Position numbers and translations under genes: made by a program. A stretch of 64,000 nucleotides of DNA, taken from contig OX387182.1 in NCBI GenBank assembly GCA_947561395.2, forward strand, positions 46,679,949 through 46,743,948, read 5' to 3'. The DNA comes from Buxus sempervirens. Lineage: Eukaryota > Streptophyta > Magnoliopsida > Buxales > Buxaceae. Every line of letters starts with the position of its first letter. Position 1 is the first letter of the stretch. This document shows, piece after piece, positions 12,434-23,666 of the stretch. The notes under the pieces are model-generated. The model saw only the letters and a list, made by a program, of their open reading frames with translations, was not told the DNA's origin and did no database searches.

Positions 12434-12662
12434 TGTTGAAGATTAAATTCAAAATCAAGATTTTAAAGGAGATTTGTCTATTGATATTAAGGAATGAAAG
12501 AGTTAAGAGAAGAAAGATAAATCTGCTCCTGATATATTTCAACAGAAGATGTAGAACAAGTCAAATCATTGTAAAGATATTTTCTGCACTTACTTCTATA
12601 TATAGGACTCTGTATGTAATCAAGAGATATAAGAGAAAATAGCAAAATATTATTTCTTTATA
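12434..12662 (+). repeat. Copia 5' LTR
   Basis: It begins TGTTGAAGAT and ends TTTCTTTATA. The same 229-bp length recurs at 19631-19859 with scattered substitutions. The canonical CA end is mutated in both copies. A TATATATAGG box (12597-12606) sits late in the repeat, so U3 is most of the LTR. Confidence 0.93.
12597..12606 (+). promoter_or_regulatory. TATA box of copia 5' LTR
   Basis: TATATATAGG is preserved identically in the 3' LTR at 19794-19803. Transcription would start about 30 bp downstream, inside the LTR. Confidence 0.6.
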
Positions 12663-12675
12663 TGGTATCAAAGCC
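12663..12675 (+). other. Primer-binding site, initiator tRNA-Met type
   Basis: TGGTATCAAAGCC abuts the 5' LTR. It differs by one base from the usual plant copia TGGTATCAGAGC. Confidence 0.85.
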
Positions 12676-12692
12676 TACTGACAAACGTCACC

Positions 12693-13872
12693 ATGTCGTC
12701 CTCAACTCAAAGTAGTTCTTCTTTGAACACTGCTGACATCTCTCATCTTGGTAATTCTTCTTCTCAATTCCCCAATTTCTCTGGAATAGCAAATCTGGTA
12801 ATAGTGAAGCTTGCGCGTGAGAATTTTCTATTATGGAAAGCTCAACTCGTCCCTTATTTTCGAGGACAGGATGTTTTTGGTTTTCTTGATGGCTCCAATC
12901 TGCCACCATCTTCCACCATCCTTGTTATCAATAGTAAAATTGGCAAAGCTTCTTCTATTCCCGACCCTGCTTATCAGACTTAGATCAAGCAAGATCAACT
13001 TATCTTAAGTATATTGGCACTTCTCTCACAGGGGGTGTTCTTGCTCAAGTAATTGGTTTCTCCACATCTCGTGAAGTGTGGCAAGCACTCGAACATATGT
13101 TCTCTGCCCACTCTCGTGCTCGGTGTGATATCTCGATCCCACATTGGAAACGGATGAATATTCGGTATGGTATAAGAGTCAAGGAAAACACTCTAACCAA
13201 GCGAGGCACCTTTTGAGGACAAAACCGTACGGGCTTAGGCCCAAAGCAGACAGTACCTCACTGGGTTGGGTCGTTACACTCGAATCATACAACTCAAAAC
13301 TCAACTTTCTATTGTCAAAAAGGGAAACCAATCTATGACTGATTATTTCCAATCTCTTAAATGAATCTCTGATGAACTCACATCTGCTGGTCATTGTTTA
13401 AGTGCTGATGATTTTCAAGCTTACTTACTTGCTGGTTTAAGATCAGACTATGGTCCTTTTGTTACTTCTGTTACTACACGAGTGGATCCTATATCTACTG
13501 AGGAGATTTATTGTCATCTTCTCACTCATGAAGCACGATTTCAACATAGTAACCAGCCCTTACAACTTGCTGGTTCCTCTGCAAATGTTGCCATGAGAAG
13601 CACCTCTCAGAATCATGGACGAGGTCCTAACTTTCGCAATGATTACTGATCACGGGGACTTGATACTAACTGCGGTGGAAGTGGCAATTGTAGTTTCAAC
13701 AGCTACAACCATCACTACAGTAAGTATGATGAATCTCATCATGAACCTCGATCTATTTGCTAGATCTGCCTACAGCATGGTCATACTGCTCGTCAATGCT
13801 ATAAACGCTTTGATTCATCATATGAGGATACCCCTAATCAGCAACATCTCTCTCAATCTTCACCCCAGGCAA
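12693..13872 (+). pseudogene. Copia gag, broken
   Basis: The first part keeps the copia Gag N-terminus (MSSSTQSSSSLNTADI, then a segment around FLLWKAQLVPYFRGQD). A stop and frameshift follow near 12980. The TRIM solo LTR at 13124-13278 then splits the gene. The continuation contains MTDYFQSLK, a TGA at 13360-13362, and LTHEARFQH. A nucleocapsid CX2CX4HX4C zinc knuckle is visible at 13758-13799 (CLQHGHTARQC) with a TAG directly after its first Cys. Gag would form the virus-like particle and package RNA. This copy cannot make an intact protein. Confidence 0.85.
13124..13278 (-). mobile_element. TRIM-type solo LTR, 155 bp
   Basis: A TGTGATATCTCG...GTCGTTACA block interrupts copia gag exactly between codons that are otherwise contiguous. 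It is flanked by CTCGG (13119-13123) and CTCGA (13279-13283), a one-mismatch 5-bp duplication. On the minus strand it starts TGTAACGACCCAACCCAGTG, a start I recognise from a widespread short plant LTR family. It carries the GGGCCTAAGCCCGTACGG and TTGGTTAGAG words of that family. No internal region is present, so it is a solo LTR left by recombination. Confidence 0.85.
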
Positions 13873-13912
13873 TGATAGCATCTTCTCATCAATCAACTAA
13901 TAATTAATGGCA

Positions 13913-15170
13913 TCCAGACACTGGAACAACTCATCATCTCACTGCTGATGTGGGCAACTTGACTATTAAGAATGATGAGTATACTGGTGATGATCAGATT
14001 CATATTGGAAATGGTGTAGGTTTGCAAATTTCACGCATTGGTTCTACTTCTTTTAATTCCCTTGCTAAGTCTTTCATTCTTAATCAAGTGCTCTTAGTTC
14101 CTGAAATTCGTAAAAACCTTCTTTCTGTTTAAAAGTTTGCTCATGATAATAAAGTTTATTTTGAATTTCATGCCTCTCATTTCAATATCAAGGATTACTC
14201 TAGGAATACTCTGCATCAAGGTCCTCTACGTGATGGTCTTTACACTTTTTCCCTTCCTCCACGAACATCAAATGCATGGGCTTTTGTCGGTGTTCGCGTA
14301 TCTCTTGATAATTGGCATCGAAGATTGGGTCATGCAGCTTATCCTACTATCAGTCACATTGTTTCATAGCTTTCTCTTCCAATTAGTTCAAATAAAAGGT
14401 CTCATGTATGCCATGAGTGTCAAATGTCTAAGATTCATTATCTTCCTTTTCAGACTTCTAATTCTAGACCTTCAGCTCCTTTAGATTTGATCTTTAGTGA
14501 TGTTTGGGGACCTACATCTACTTTGTCGACAAATGGTTCAAGATATTATGTTAGCTTTGTTGATGATTGCACCAAATTTATATGGTTATTTCCCATAAAA
14601 TTAAAGTCTGGTGTTGAACCTCTCTTTTATAAATTCCAAAATTTTGTTGAACGTCAATTCTCTAAAAAGATCAAGGCATTTCAAACCAATTGGGGTGGAT
14701 AATTTCAAAAGTTACACAATTACTTCAAATTAACAGGTATTGAACACCGAGTGTCTTGTCCCTACACTCATCAACAGATGGGCTCTGTTGAACGAAGACA
14801 TTGTCAAATCGTTGAAATGGGGCTGTCACTCCTTGCTCAACCCTCATTAACTCAAAAATTTTGGGAAGATGCTTTTTCTCATTACTGTATATACCATTAA
14901 TTGTCTTCCCACTCCAATCCTTCAAAACAAGTCCCGATTTTTAAGTGCTTTTTGGTAAACTTCCTGATTACAAATTCTTCAAAGTATTTGGATGTGCATG
15001 CTGGCCATATAACCGCAACAAAATGGATTTCCGATCCAAAACATGCTTGTTTCTTGGATACAGTCAATTCCATCACAGTTACAAATGCCTTGATCTCTCT
15101 ACAAATAGAATTTATGTATACTGCCATGTCATCTTCAATGAATCCCTTTTTCCATATTCAAAACATCCTT
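13913..15170 (+). pseudogene. Copia protease and integrase, broken
   Basis: Protease is marked by DTGTTHHLTA from about 13918. The GAG pre-integrase region includes NWHRRLGHAAYPT, and a CHEC pair from the HHCC finger lies near 14415. The integrase core follows, with DLIFSDVWGPTS (first Asp) and YYVSFVDDCTKF. The second conserved Asp segment reads FQTNWGG, that is Asn for Asp, then a TAG. The Glu-containing segment HQQMGSVERRH remains. Stops at 14130, 14368, 14701 and 14898 and a frameshift near 14945 break it. Integrase would insert the cDNA into the genome; this one is inactive. Confidence 0.88.
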
Positions 15171-15441
15171 TAGATTCTTCCCATACGTCACCGACCTCTC
15201 CTCTTACTTTATTACCAATGTCCTCTCTACTTTATTTCAATCACCTCTTTCTTCATGTCTTGCAGGTTCTCTTCAGCAAACCCCTGTATCTCATCACTCT
15301 ACTAATGTTTTGGAAGATTCACCAAATATGTTGTCTATAGCTAGGGATGCTTCTACAAAGTCATTTGATCTTGGTCTATAGGATGCTACCCCTCAATCAT
15401 CCACGGCTGCTGACATTGCCTACACGGATTCAAATGACCCC

Positions 15442-16463
15442 TTGAATGTCAATTCTCGTCCAAAGCTTGGTGCAACTACACGCTCCAAAAATCAGATTTT
15501 CAAGCCTAAAGTCCCTACTGATGGTACGATTCGCTACCCTCTTCCAAAAGCTTTGCTTGCCACTTCCTATCCTGATGAAAGTAAACCCTCATGTCACACT
15601 GAAGTTATCAAACATCCTAAGTTCCGTGATCCTATGAATTGTGAATTTGATGCCTTGTTGCGAAATGGTACGTGGTCTCTTGTGCAGCTAAAACCTCAAT
15701 CAAATGTTGTAGGATGCAAATGGGTCTTCAAATTAAAGAGAAAGGCTGATGGCACCGTTAACTGGTATAAGGCCTGTCTTGTTGCAAAAGGTTACTATCA
15801 ACAAGAAAGTGTGGACTTCTATGAAACGTTTAGCCCGGTTATGAAGCCAACTACAGTTTGCACTGCTATTTCAATTGTTGTCTCTTCTAATTGGTGTCTT
15901 CGTCAGATTGATATCCAAAATGCATTTCTTCATGGTGTTCTCAAGGAAGAAGTTGTTATGAATCAACTTCCTGGTGCTTAGCATCCCCAGTTTCCTGATC
16001 GTGTTTGTCACCTACATAAGTCCCTATATGGTCTAAAACAGGCCCCAGGGCATGGTTCTCCAGATTGAGTGATAAGTTACTTGCTATGGGTTTTATTGCT
16101 TCCAAAGCTGATTCGTCGCTTTTTATACTACACTAGCACGCCATTACTGTATACTTCCTTATGTATGTGGATGGCATCATAATTACTGGTTCTCATTTAT
16201 CCACAGTTTTAGAGATTATTCAAAAACTCAAGTCAGATTTTGCAATTAAGGATATGGGTGACTTAAGCTATTTTCTTGGTTTGGAGGTCTTACGATCCTC
16301 TTATGGTCTTTTTCTCTCACAAAGGAAGTATATTGTTGATCTTCTACAAAAGAGTAAGATGGAACATGGCAAGCCCATATGCACACCTATGGCATCTCAA
16401 ACTTCTCTCTCTACGTCTGAAGGTGATGTATTTAATGATCCCACTTTGTATCGAAGAATTGTA
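15442..16463 (+). pseudogene. Copia reverse transcriptase, broken
   Basis: The RVT_2 domain starts around HPKFRDPMNCEFDALL and NGTWSLV and continues with GCKWVFKLKRKADGTVNW and LRQIDIQNAFLHGVL. A TAG at 15979-15981 and a frameshift in the LKQAPG region near 16045 interrupt it. The active-site box reads MYVDGIII where family members have YVDD, so the second catalytic Asp is Gly. The C-terminal part ends at DPTLYRRIVGG, where a solo LTR is inserted. The remainder resumes at 18976. Confidence 0.9.
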
Positions 16464-16999
16464 GGAGGTGTGCGCACGTCGTGAGAGGCGTGAGGGGGCG
16501 CATGCGATGGATATGCGAGGGAACAGGGGGGGTTTAGGAGTCGCCACTGCCTGATGGGGTGCAAGTAGACACCTGGGTGCCCTAAGGATGTCTACTTTGG
16601 TCTGCGGCTTGAGATTCCGGCTAAGGTCTTGATTACGGTCCGGGGAAGTCTGTAGACACCCCGGTCCACCCCGTCAGTTGACGGGTCCCATGGGTTTCCC
16701 TGGTTCTAGTCAATCTTGGTTCAACTCACCCTTATGTCCTAAACCAGCATGCTCACTAGTTAAGTCTGAATGGAACCTTCAAATGTGTGGATCCCTTTTA
16801 TTTTCATTGATTTTTATCTCTTTATCTAGGTGATGTTGGTCTGATGTGGACCCCGTTGGAAGGCCCATGGAATGCCACGTAGGGCTTATGCTAAGCCCAA
16901 TTCCCATTTGGGGTTATGTTGGATAACCCCGTTTATTGGATTTGGCTGTATGGTTTGGGGATTAATTAATTACACAAAATTGGTGGGTTTACTGGGCCT

Positions 17000-17020
17000 A
17001 ACCGCAAAACAAGTGCGGTT
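17000..17020. repeat. AACCGCA/TGCGGTT hairpin in LTR-B
   Basis: A perfect 7-bp stem (17000-17006 with 17014-17020) is followed at 17027-17055 by a decayed second copy. The same stem recurs at 18377-18467. Confidence 0.75.
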
Positions 17021-18176
17021 TAGGGGCAAACCGCTCTGTGTATGCAGTTTTGGCATAGAAAGCCCAAAAGGGAATTTTTCATGGGGGCTTTGGGTTCCTG
17101 TGTTTCTTGTGATGTTTCAATAGTTGTGTGGGCCCACAGTGGTTCAGTGGAGGGGGAAGATCCCTCTTTGGTCTCTTTTGGGTTTTCTCAATCAAAGAAA
17201 GAAGGAGGGAAAGAAGGCATGGGGTGCTGCCCTCTGGCCTTTCTACCACAACACACAGTAGCAACACAAGGGGTTTTGGCACCCCTATTTTGGGTATTTC
17301 CATTCATTAATCAATAACTAACTAAAGCCAAGCCTCCAAGCATATTTCGGCTACCCAAGCATGCACACTCAAAATAACAGCAACTTGGCTATGCAGGTTA
17401 GTCTGTGTTAGGCATGAAAGTGAACAAAACAGTAGGTGAAAACATCATATATGTGAAGGTGTTCAAGTGCACATGCCTCCTAAGATGTCGACATGAAAGT
17501 AAGAAAACTAACAAACTTCCAAACCTAGCACATAGGGGTGATCATGAGGTGTTATGGGGGGTGTGGGAGCATACTGAAAATAGCAGTAGCCATGGAGAAA
17601 AATTGACATGCTAAGGGTACAAAACAGCACCTAATAAAAGGGGGTATAACATTGACTAAATGGGGAAAGGGGGGAAGCATGCTAGTAGGATTTTCGTGCA
17701 TGCAAGCTTGCCTTGCCATACACTTTAAAATCTGCAAATATCACTCATCATAAAGAGATAAAAATAGATGGATGAGGACATAAGGGGGACCTGCTCTCCA
17801 TACGAATGAAGAGAAATCCTATCAAAACAGAACCTAACAACCCTTTAAAATTATGTGAAAATACCCTCTCTTCTTGTCTTGTGACCAAATGTACACTCAC
17901 CTTACCATGGGAGACCTTTCATATGGCATTAATGAGAAGAAATGAAGGGAAAGACATGCTAAAGAACATACCACAGCAAGAGAAAACAAAGCATTTCATA
18001 CTTTCTTAAAACATCCTCATTCTTACATATATGCAACAAAAGGTAATAGGAAATATTACCTTGGGGGTTGAGGGTTCTGAAGTGATGAGTGTACACCTCC
18101 TTGAAGCAAAACCAGTGCTGGAGCACCTCCTTTCACCACCAACAGCAGGTTCTTGGAATGGTTTTCAAGTGAATAT

Positions 18177-18198
18177 GGGGGGGGGGGGGGGGGGGGGG
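18177..18198. repeat. 22-nt G homopolymer
   Basis: An uninterrupted G run lies in a purine-rich stretch of LTR-B. Its exact length is unreliable in any sequencing assembly. Confidence 0.9.
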
Positions 18199-18376
18199 AG
18201 GAAGGGAAGAGGGGTCAAAGAGTCTTGAAAATGGGTTTTTTGTGATGTAGGAAGCAAAGAGGGGTTCAAAGGGGAATTCGGAGTTTTAGTGAGCAAGGAG
18301 GAAGGAGAAGGAACAGTGGAAAGCCAGCCATCTTTGTCCCACTGTTTGGATTTTGCTTTTATAGCAAACTGAGACA

Positions 18377-18467
18377 AAACCGCATACTCAGTGCGATTTG
18401 GCAAAAAATGAACAGTAACCGCACATACTGTGCGGTTTGGTCAAAACCGTAGGTTATGTGCGGTTTT
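18377..18467. repeat. Array of three AACCGCA-stem hairpins in LTR-B
   Basis: Stems are AAACCGCA with TGCGATTT (18377-18399, one mismatch), AACCGCAC with GTGCGGTT (18417-18437, perfect 8 bp) and AAAACCG with CGGTTTT (18443-18467). Stem sequence is kept while loops vary. Seen from the LTR's own start (minus strand, 18970), the array begins about 500 bp in. Confidence 0.85.
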
Positions 18468-18975
18468 GGCCCTGTCTTTTCAGCAATTAATAGGGGGACA
18501 AATTGGTCAAGCATAGTCTAACGCGCCATGCAACTGTACTGTAAGTACAGTTACTTTTCGCGCGCCGCTTGCTCTGATTGGTTGGCACGGGCAGTGGCCG
18601 AAAAATTGAGCGCACTTCATATGCGATTGCTCCCCCTTTTTTGGTTAAGTTGATGGCTGATGTGACTCAGCCACCCACTCGGACGAATTAGACTTCCCCA
18701 ATCTTTATTATTTCCCATTTATCTTAATTAGTTTAATTAAGATATTTTAACTTTGACAGATTTGCCCCTGGGACTGTTTTGCTTATATCTTCTCCATCCG
18801 GGCTCCGATTCCTACAAACTTAATTGCGTTGGAACCATGTTGGGATGCTCTATCCATTGGGATATGGTATAGCAATCAATTTGGACTCAGGGGGAAGTCA
18901 CCTTTTGCTCCTATCTTTTAGGGTTTTACTTTCGGGCTTTTTAAATGGGTGCAAAAATGAGGTGCTTACAGGAGG

Positions 18976-19573
18976 CTTACAGTATATCTCATTCACAAGA
19001 GCAGACATTGCTTTCTCAGTTAATATTGTCTATCTATTCATGCAAAAGCCTTTGATAACTCACTGGCAAGCAGTCAAACAAATATTGAGATACCTAAAAT
19101 ACTCAATTTCGTTTGGTCTTTTTCTCTCTCGGAAATCTTCTATGCAACTCCAAGCATTTGTTGATGTTGATTGGGTAGGAGATAAAATAGATAGAAGTTC
19201 TACAAGTGCTTATTGTGTATTTCAGGGTTGTAATCTTATCTCATGGGAGTGTAAAAAGCAACCTACATTTGCTCGAAGTTCAATTGAAGCTGAATACAAA
19301 GCTCTTGCTAATGCTGTAGCTGAACTTCAATGGATCCAGTCTCTTCTCTCTGAGCTTCATCACACCTCTCCTCAATCTCCTATATTATGGTGCGACAACA
19401 TTGGGGCAACATATTTATCATCAAATCCCGTTTTCCACGCTAGAACAAAGCATATTGAACTTGACTTCCACTTTGTTTGTGAATGTGTGGCACAAAAGTC
19501 TCTTATTGTTTGTTTCATATCTAGTAAAGACCATTGCAGATGTCCTTACAAAGTCTCTATCTTCAATACGTTT
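18976..19573 (+). pseudogene. Copia RT C-terminus and RNase H, mostly open
   Basis: The reading frame resumes with the segment [13 protein letters not shown], preceding the usual [11 protein letters not shown] and LRYLKYSIS. RNase H follows: the first Asp in [14 protein letters not shown], Glu in [11 protein letters not shown], and the next Asp in [16 protein letters not shown], then [14 protein letters not shown] frameshift after IVCFISSKD disrupts the C-terminal ADVLTK-type motif, which is visible in another frame near 19537. It is the best-preserved domain of the element. Confidence 0.9.
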
Positions 19574-19615
19574 TACCATGCTCAGATCCAACCTCAACGT
19601 TCACCCTCTCCCGTT

Positions 19616-19630
19616 GAGATTGCGGGGGCG
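19616..19630 (+). other. Polypurine tract of copia element
   Basis: GAGATTGCGGGGGCG lies immediately before the 3' LTR. This is the expected primer site for plus-strand DNA synthesis. Confidence 0.75.
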
Positions 19631-19859
19631 TGTTGAAGATCAAATTCAAAATCAATATTTTAAAGGAGCTTTGACTGCTGATATTAAGGAAGGAAAGAGT
19701 CAAGAGAAGAAAGATAAACTTGATCTTGATATATCCCAACAGAAGATATAGAACAAGTCAAATCATTATAAAGATATTTTCTGCACTTACTTCTATATAT
19801 AGGACTCTGTATGTAATCAAGAGAAATAAGAGAAAATAGCAAAATATTATTTCTTTATA
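19631..19859 (+). repeat. Copia 3' LTR
   Basis: It has the same length and landmarks as the 5' LTR, including TATATATAGG at 19794-19803. Scattered differences from the 5' copy indicate an old insertion. Confidence 0.93.
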
Positions 19860-20566
19860 CTTGTAATTATCATTAGCCACATCTATATGCTCACCCATAT
19901 TAAACAAATTTGTTGGTTTTCTTCTTCACCACAATACACAGATCTAGTTTAGTAAGGTCTTGAAATGTAGAACTATAGCACTTAATATGTTAACACGAAT
20001 AGTTCATTAGTTAGTCACTCACTAGGACCCTGTTTGGACAGTGAGAGAGTTAAGGAAATTGAATGAAAATATGCTTTTCTTGCTTCCTAGGTGCGTTTGG
20101 ATAATTAGGAAAATGTGGGGCCCACAGTTTCTTGAGATTAAAAACGATAATAACCATCCCTTTTTGTTTTCTGCATGTTAAGATAGGATTTTGCGTTGTG
20201 AGAAACGAGACTTGAAAATTTTCCAATGATACCCCTCTTCTAGTGACGATTATCTTCTTCAACCCCATAGTGTCCTGCATTTGTATGACTCTTCTTTGCA
20301 TTTTTTTTTAATTTATTTTCTTCTTTGCAACTTCTTGAATTCTTGGTAGTGGGAGTGCATCATTAGCATAAATTAAATATATCAACATTGTCACATGTTA
20401 TAAGCATGAGCTACTATCTTATTGAGAAAGTAAGTACTAATATTGTTTTTGGGTTATATGTATGTAAGGGTAGGATTAAAAATATTGTTAAGGATTCCTA
20501 TGATTTTCTTGTTATACAAACACAAAATGCAAGATATTTTATAATAACTATATAATTTTCTTGTAA
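19860..20566. other. AT-rich intergenic stretch
   Basis: No gene is seen. CCCTGTTTGGACAG (20031-20044) and GTGCGTTTGGATAA (20091-20104) resemble Tourist-type MITE ends, but no matching inverted partner or target duplication was found. Confidence 0.4.
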
Positions 20567-20571
20567 CATCC

Positions 20572-21446
20572 TTTAGGAAGTGAAATTTTTGAGATTATAA
20601 AAGGCCACATGACAAAATCTCATAAAAATGTGGACCCCACTTAGAAATAAAATTATTTAAATAAAATAAATTTAATTTTTCTCTAAAAATAGCTAATAAA
20701 TTGCTTGTGGAGCCATTGAAGAATTATTATTTGATAATTTTATAAATAAATTAATTATCTTTAAATATTGATAATTCTTCATAAAAATAGAGAATTATCT
20801 ACAAATTGTGATAATTCTTTCACGAGTTTTAGATCTAAAGAGCTCTATCCTCCCAACATCTATAAATAGGGTGGTTCTCTCTTCATTCTAGACAGTTGAA
20901 GTCTATAGAAGAAAAGAAGCAAATTTCTGCTACTTTGAAGACTTAAGCTCTGAAGAACTGAACTGCTGCTATTCTGAAGACCTTAAGCTTTGAAGAATCA
21001 AGGTGCTGCTGTTCTAAAGACTCAAGAAGCTTTGAAGCACTGAAGACTTGAAGCTCAAATATAGCACTCAAGATCTGAAGATTCAGGCACTCTGTCTCTG
21101 ACCGCTCTATAACCCAGAGATCTACATCAAACATCGAAGTTTTCCAAGACCTTCAACAAGCTTACAAGCTGAAGATCAAGCCAAAGACTTCTCACCAAAT
21201 CCAGCACAGATCTACACGTGGAATCCACCAGATCAACCACTTTGTCTGCCTTTCGTGAAGATTGTCAAGGAAGGTCGAAGACCGATTTGGGATCAAGCTA
21301 ATTTAGCCCTCAAATCGAAGATTTTTTAAAGAAAAGAATCAGAGGAATCACAGAGAATTTTACCACATTATTTTTAATAAAAATAAAAATTTATTTGTAT
21401 TGGCACATTTGATCCGTTTGATTTCAAATGCAAATTTGTGTATACA
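20572..21446 (+). repeat. 5' LTR of Tat-like element
   Basis: The start is TTTAGGAAG where the 3' copy has TGTAGGAAG, so the terminal G is mutated. It ends GTATACA. After the TATA box, the motif CTGAAGA with variants is repeated about ten times between 20935 and 21090. The 3' LTR lacks a dozen bases around 21170. Confidence 0.93.
20861..20870 (+). promoter_or_regulatory. TATA box in 5' LTR
   Basis: TATAAATAGG is a consensus plant TATA box, conserved at 48179-48188 in the 3' LTR. It marks the U3/R boundary about 30 bp downstream. Confidence 0.7.
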
Positions 21447-21452
21447 AATTTT

Positions 21453-21470
21453 TGGCGTGCCCGGTGGGAC
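21453..21470 (+). other. Primer-binding site, Tat/Ogre type
   Basis: TGGCGTGCCCGGTGGGAC lies 6 bp after the LTR end. This kind of site is typical of the Tat lineage of plant Ty3/gypsy elements. The exact tRNA was not checked. Confidence 0.8.
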
Positions 21471-21533
21471 CGTCTCTACCTTTCATCCCTTTTCGTCATC
21501 AAAGGAATTTTTGCAAATTCAAAGTCAGCGTCC

Positions 21534-23666
21534 ATGGCTCAAAGGTCAACATCGTCCAAGGCTACTCAGAAAAATATTGCTGAAAAGCCAATTGGATTTG
21601 ATCCTGGGGTTCTAGTATATCTTGGATCGAGTCTCAACACTCACGCAACTAGCGTGATTACTAGAAGTAGGGCAAAAGCTCTATCTCAACCGATTCAATC
21701 GGTTACTGCTTTGCCAAAATCAATTCCAATATTTGGCACGTCCAAATTTGCACAACCTGCACTCACTCTGGCCAGACAGGAGGCAAAGGAATATACTTCC
21801 AAGTTTGCTAAAAGGATCTTAGCTCATCCTGTTTTCTCTCAAGATTCGAATTCTGGGAGTAAAGCTATCATGTCAGAAGATGATAGTTCAAGCACAGGTT
21901 CTATGCCTATATCACCTAGCAGGACACCGAGATCTACGTCTTCAAGACCCTCAGATACCACTAACTCATCATATTCAGTTGCTATGCTGGTGATGATGAT
22001 TCAAGGTGTCTCCCTTGAAGAACAAGTCGCAGCAATGGCTAAAGCCATTGAAGGACTTGCCAAGTCTATTCAGGAAAATGATGCTTAGATTGCAACTCTT
22101 ATAAGTAAAATTGAAGCTGTTGGAGAGTCAAGCCATAGGTAATCAATCCGCTGGTTCCGTACCTCAACAAGTGTCTTGTGATATTCCAGAATTCTTGAAT
22201 AAAGGAAAGCGCCTTGTCGATGAAATTCCAATTCCTTCTGATGCCTCTATTCCACCTAGTCAGCTTAAAGATTTAATCATGAGCGCCATTCAAGACAAGT
22301 TTGAAGGTGGATCTCATTCTTCATTAGCATACTCAAAGTCTTACAGTCAAAAGACCAGTGAGATGAAGATCTCGGTTGGTTATCAACCCCCAAAATTCCA
22401 ACAAGTTGATGTAAATGGCAACCCAAAGCAACACATAGCCCACTTTGTTGAAACATGCAATGACGCTGGAACTGACGGTGACCTTTTGGTGAAGCAATTT
22501 GTACGGTCATTGAAGGGGAATGCCTTTGATTGGTACACAGACCTCGAACCAGGCTCTATTGATTGTTGGGAATAGATGGAAAAAGAGTTCCTCAACCGCT
22601 TTTATAGTACAAGGAGAACAGTTAGTATGATTGAGTTGATAAACGCTCACCAATGGAAAGACAAGTCGGTCATTGACTTCATCAACCAATGGAGAAATCT
22701 TAGTCTTAATTGTAAGGATAGGCTTTTTGAAGCTTCTTCAATTGAGATGTGCATTCAAGGCATGCATTGGGATCTCCGTTATATTCTTCAAGGCATTAAA
22801 CCAAAGACCTTTAAAGAATTGGCTACACGAGCTCATGACATAGAGCTTAGAATACAAGCCAATGCAAGTTGCAACATTCCAATCTATGAGCCACGTCGTA
22901 AAGGGGGCAAACCGTTTGTTGAATCTGACAACGGTAACCAATCAATGGTTGCAAGTGTTTCTCCAATAAATATTTTGGCTAAGCCAAAGAGGAACAAAAA
23001 GCAAAAATCTGCACCTCTTCAAGACAGAGAAAAGAAAAGGCCTTCTTTGAAAGAATTACAAGAAAAGCAATATCCATTTCTTGACTCAGATGTTCCTGAG
23101 ATGTTTGAGCAATTGTTTAAACAAAATTTGATTGAACTACCAACACCGAAACGCCCTGAAGTGGCTGGCCAGGTAGACAATCCAAATTATTGCAAGTATC
23201 ATTGGGTGGTTAGCCATCCAATTGAAAAATGTTTCATCTTGAAAGAGAATATTCTAGATCTTGCTCGTCAAGGGAAAATTGTCCTTGATAATGAAGAAGT
23301 GGCTACATCAAATCTTGCCACAGTTGTATTTGGGTCTTTTGACCCTATCATTCTACCAAGCCAGCAGAGGGCACAAACTCAGCCGAAGGCAAGGAATCAC
23401 GTCCTGATGATAAAGGTTGGATCCTAGTTACTGGCCGAAAGCAACGAAGTTCATATCTTCCACAACCCCAAAAGACTTGGAAGAAGGAGAGCCAAAATAA
23501 TAAGAAGACAACAACCAAGTCAGAAAGAAAGAAGCCGGGAAGGAAATCGTTTGTGGTCAAGTCTGCTTCACAAGCGCTAGTCGAACTTATAGAGCAAAAT
23601 ACTCGAGTTCTTGTTACTTTGCTGGAGTTCATGCCAAAGAATTTCTTAAAGAAATATTATTCATGA
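21534..23666 (+). pseudogene. Tat-like gag, interrupted
   Basis: The N-terminal part begins MAQRSTSSKATQ and runs through a Ser-rich linker to a stop at 22086-22088. The next open part is in another frame (22111-22575) and carries a Retrotrans_gag core with FVRSLKGNAFDWYTDLEPGS. An in-frame TAG at 22573-22575 falls where the family has a Gln-type codon, after which FLNRFYSTRRTVSMIEL continues to 23427. A CX2HX10C-like knuckle (CKYHWVVSHPIEKC) lies near 23191. A further frameshift near 23370 leads to a basic tail ending at 23664-23666 with VLVTLLEFMPKNFL, which resembles the sequence just upstream of protease in Tat elements. It would form particles, but protease is absent and the gene is broken. 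Confidence 0.82.

Larger units (their letters stand above)
16469..18970 (-). mobile_element. Solo LTR of TGTNNRCACC-type retroelement (LTR-B)
   Basis: It interrupts copia RT/RNase H and is flanked by perfect GGAGG duplications (16464-16468 and 18971-18975). On the minus strand it starts TGTAAGCACC and ends GTGCGCACA. It carries the shared landmarks GTGGCGACTCC (16531-16541) and GGTGTCTACTTGCACCC, plus a GCATGCGCCCCC word near the end. Nothing retroviral lies between its ends, so it is a solo LTR. Since it is inside the copia element, it is younger than that insertion. It holds a 22-nt G-run (18177-18198) and hairpin words. Confidence 0.9.
12434..19859 (+). mobile_element. Degenerate Ty1/copia LTR retrotransposon with two nested insertions
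   Basis: Two 229-bp LTRs (12434-12662 and 19631-19859) bracket a copia-order interior: Gag, protease, integrase, reverse transcriptase, RNase H. A tRNA-Met-type primer site follows the 5' LTR and a purine tract precedes the 3' LTR. Without its two insertions (155 bp and 2.5 kb plus duplications) the element is about 4.8 kb, normal for copia. Many stops and frameshifts break the polyprotein. Flanking pentamers CTCAT and CTTGT agree at only three of five positions, so the target duplication is decayed or unclear. Confidence 0.93.

Noticed and set aside
20031-20104. Tourist-type MITE
   Set aside because: Two CTGTTTGGA-like words point the same way, not inverted, and no TTA/TAA-flanked partner could be found.
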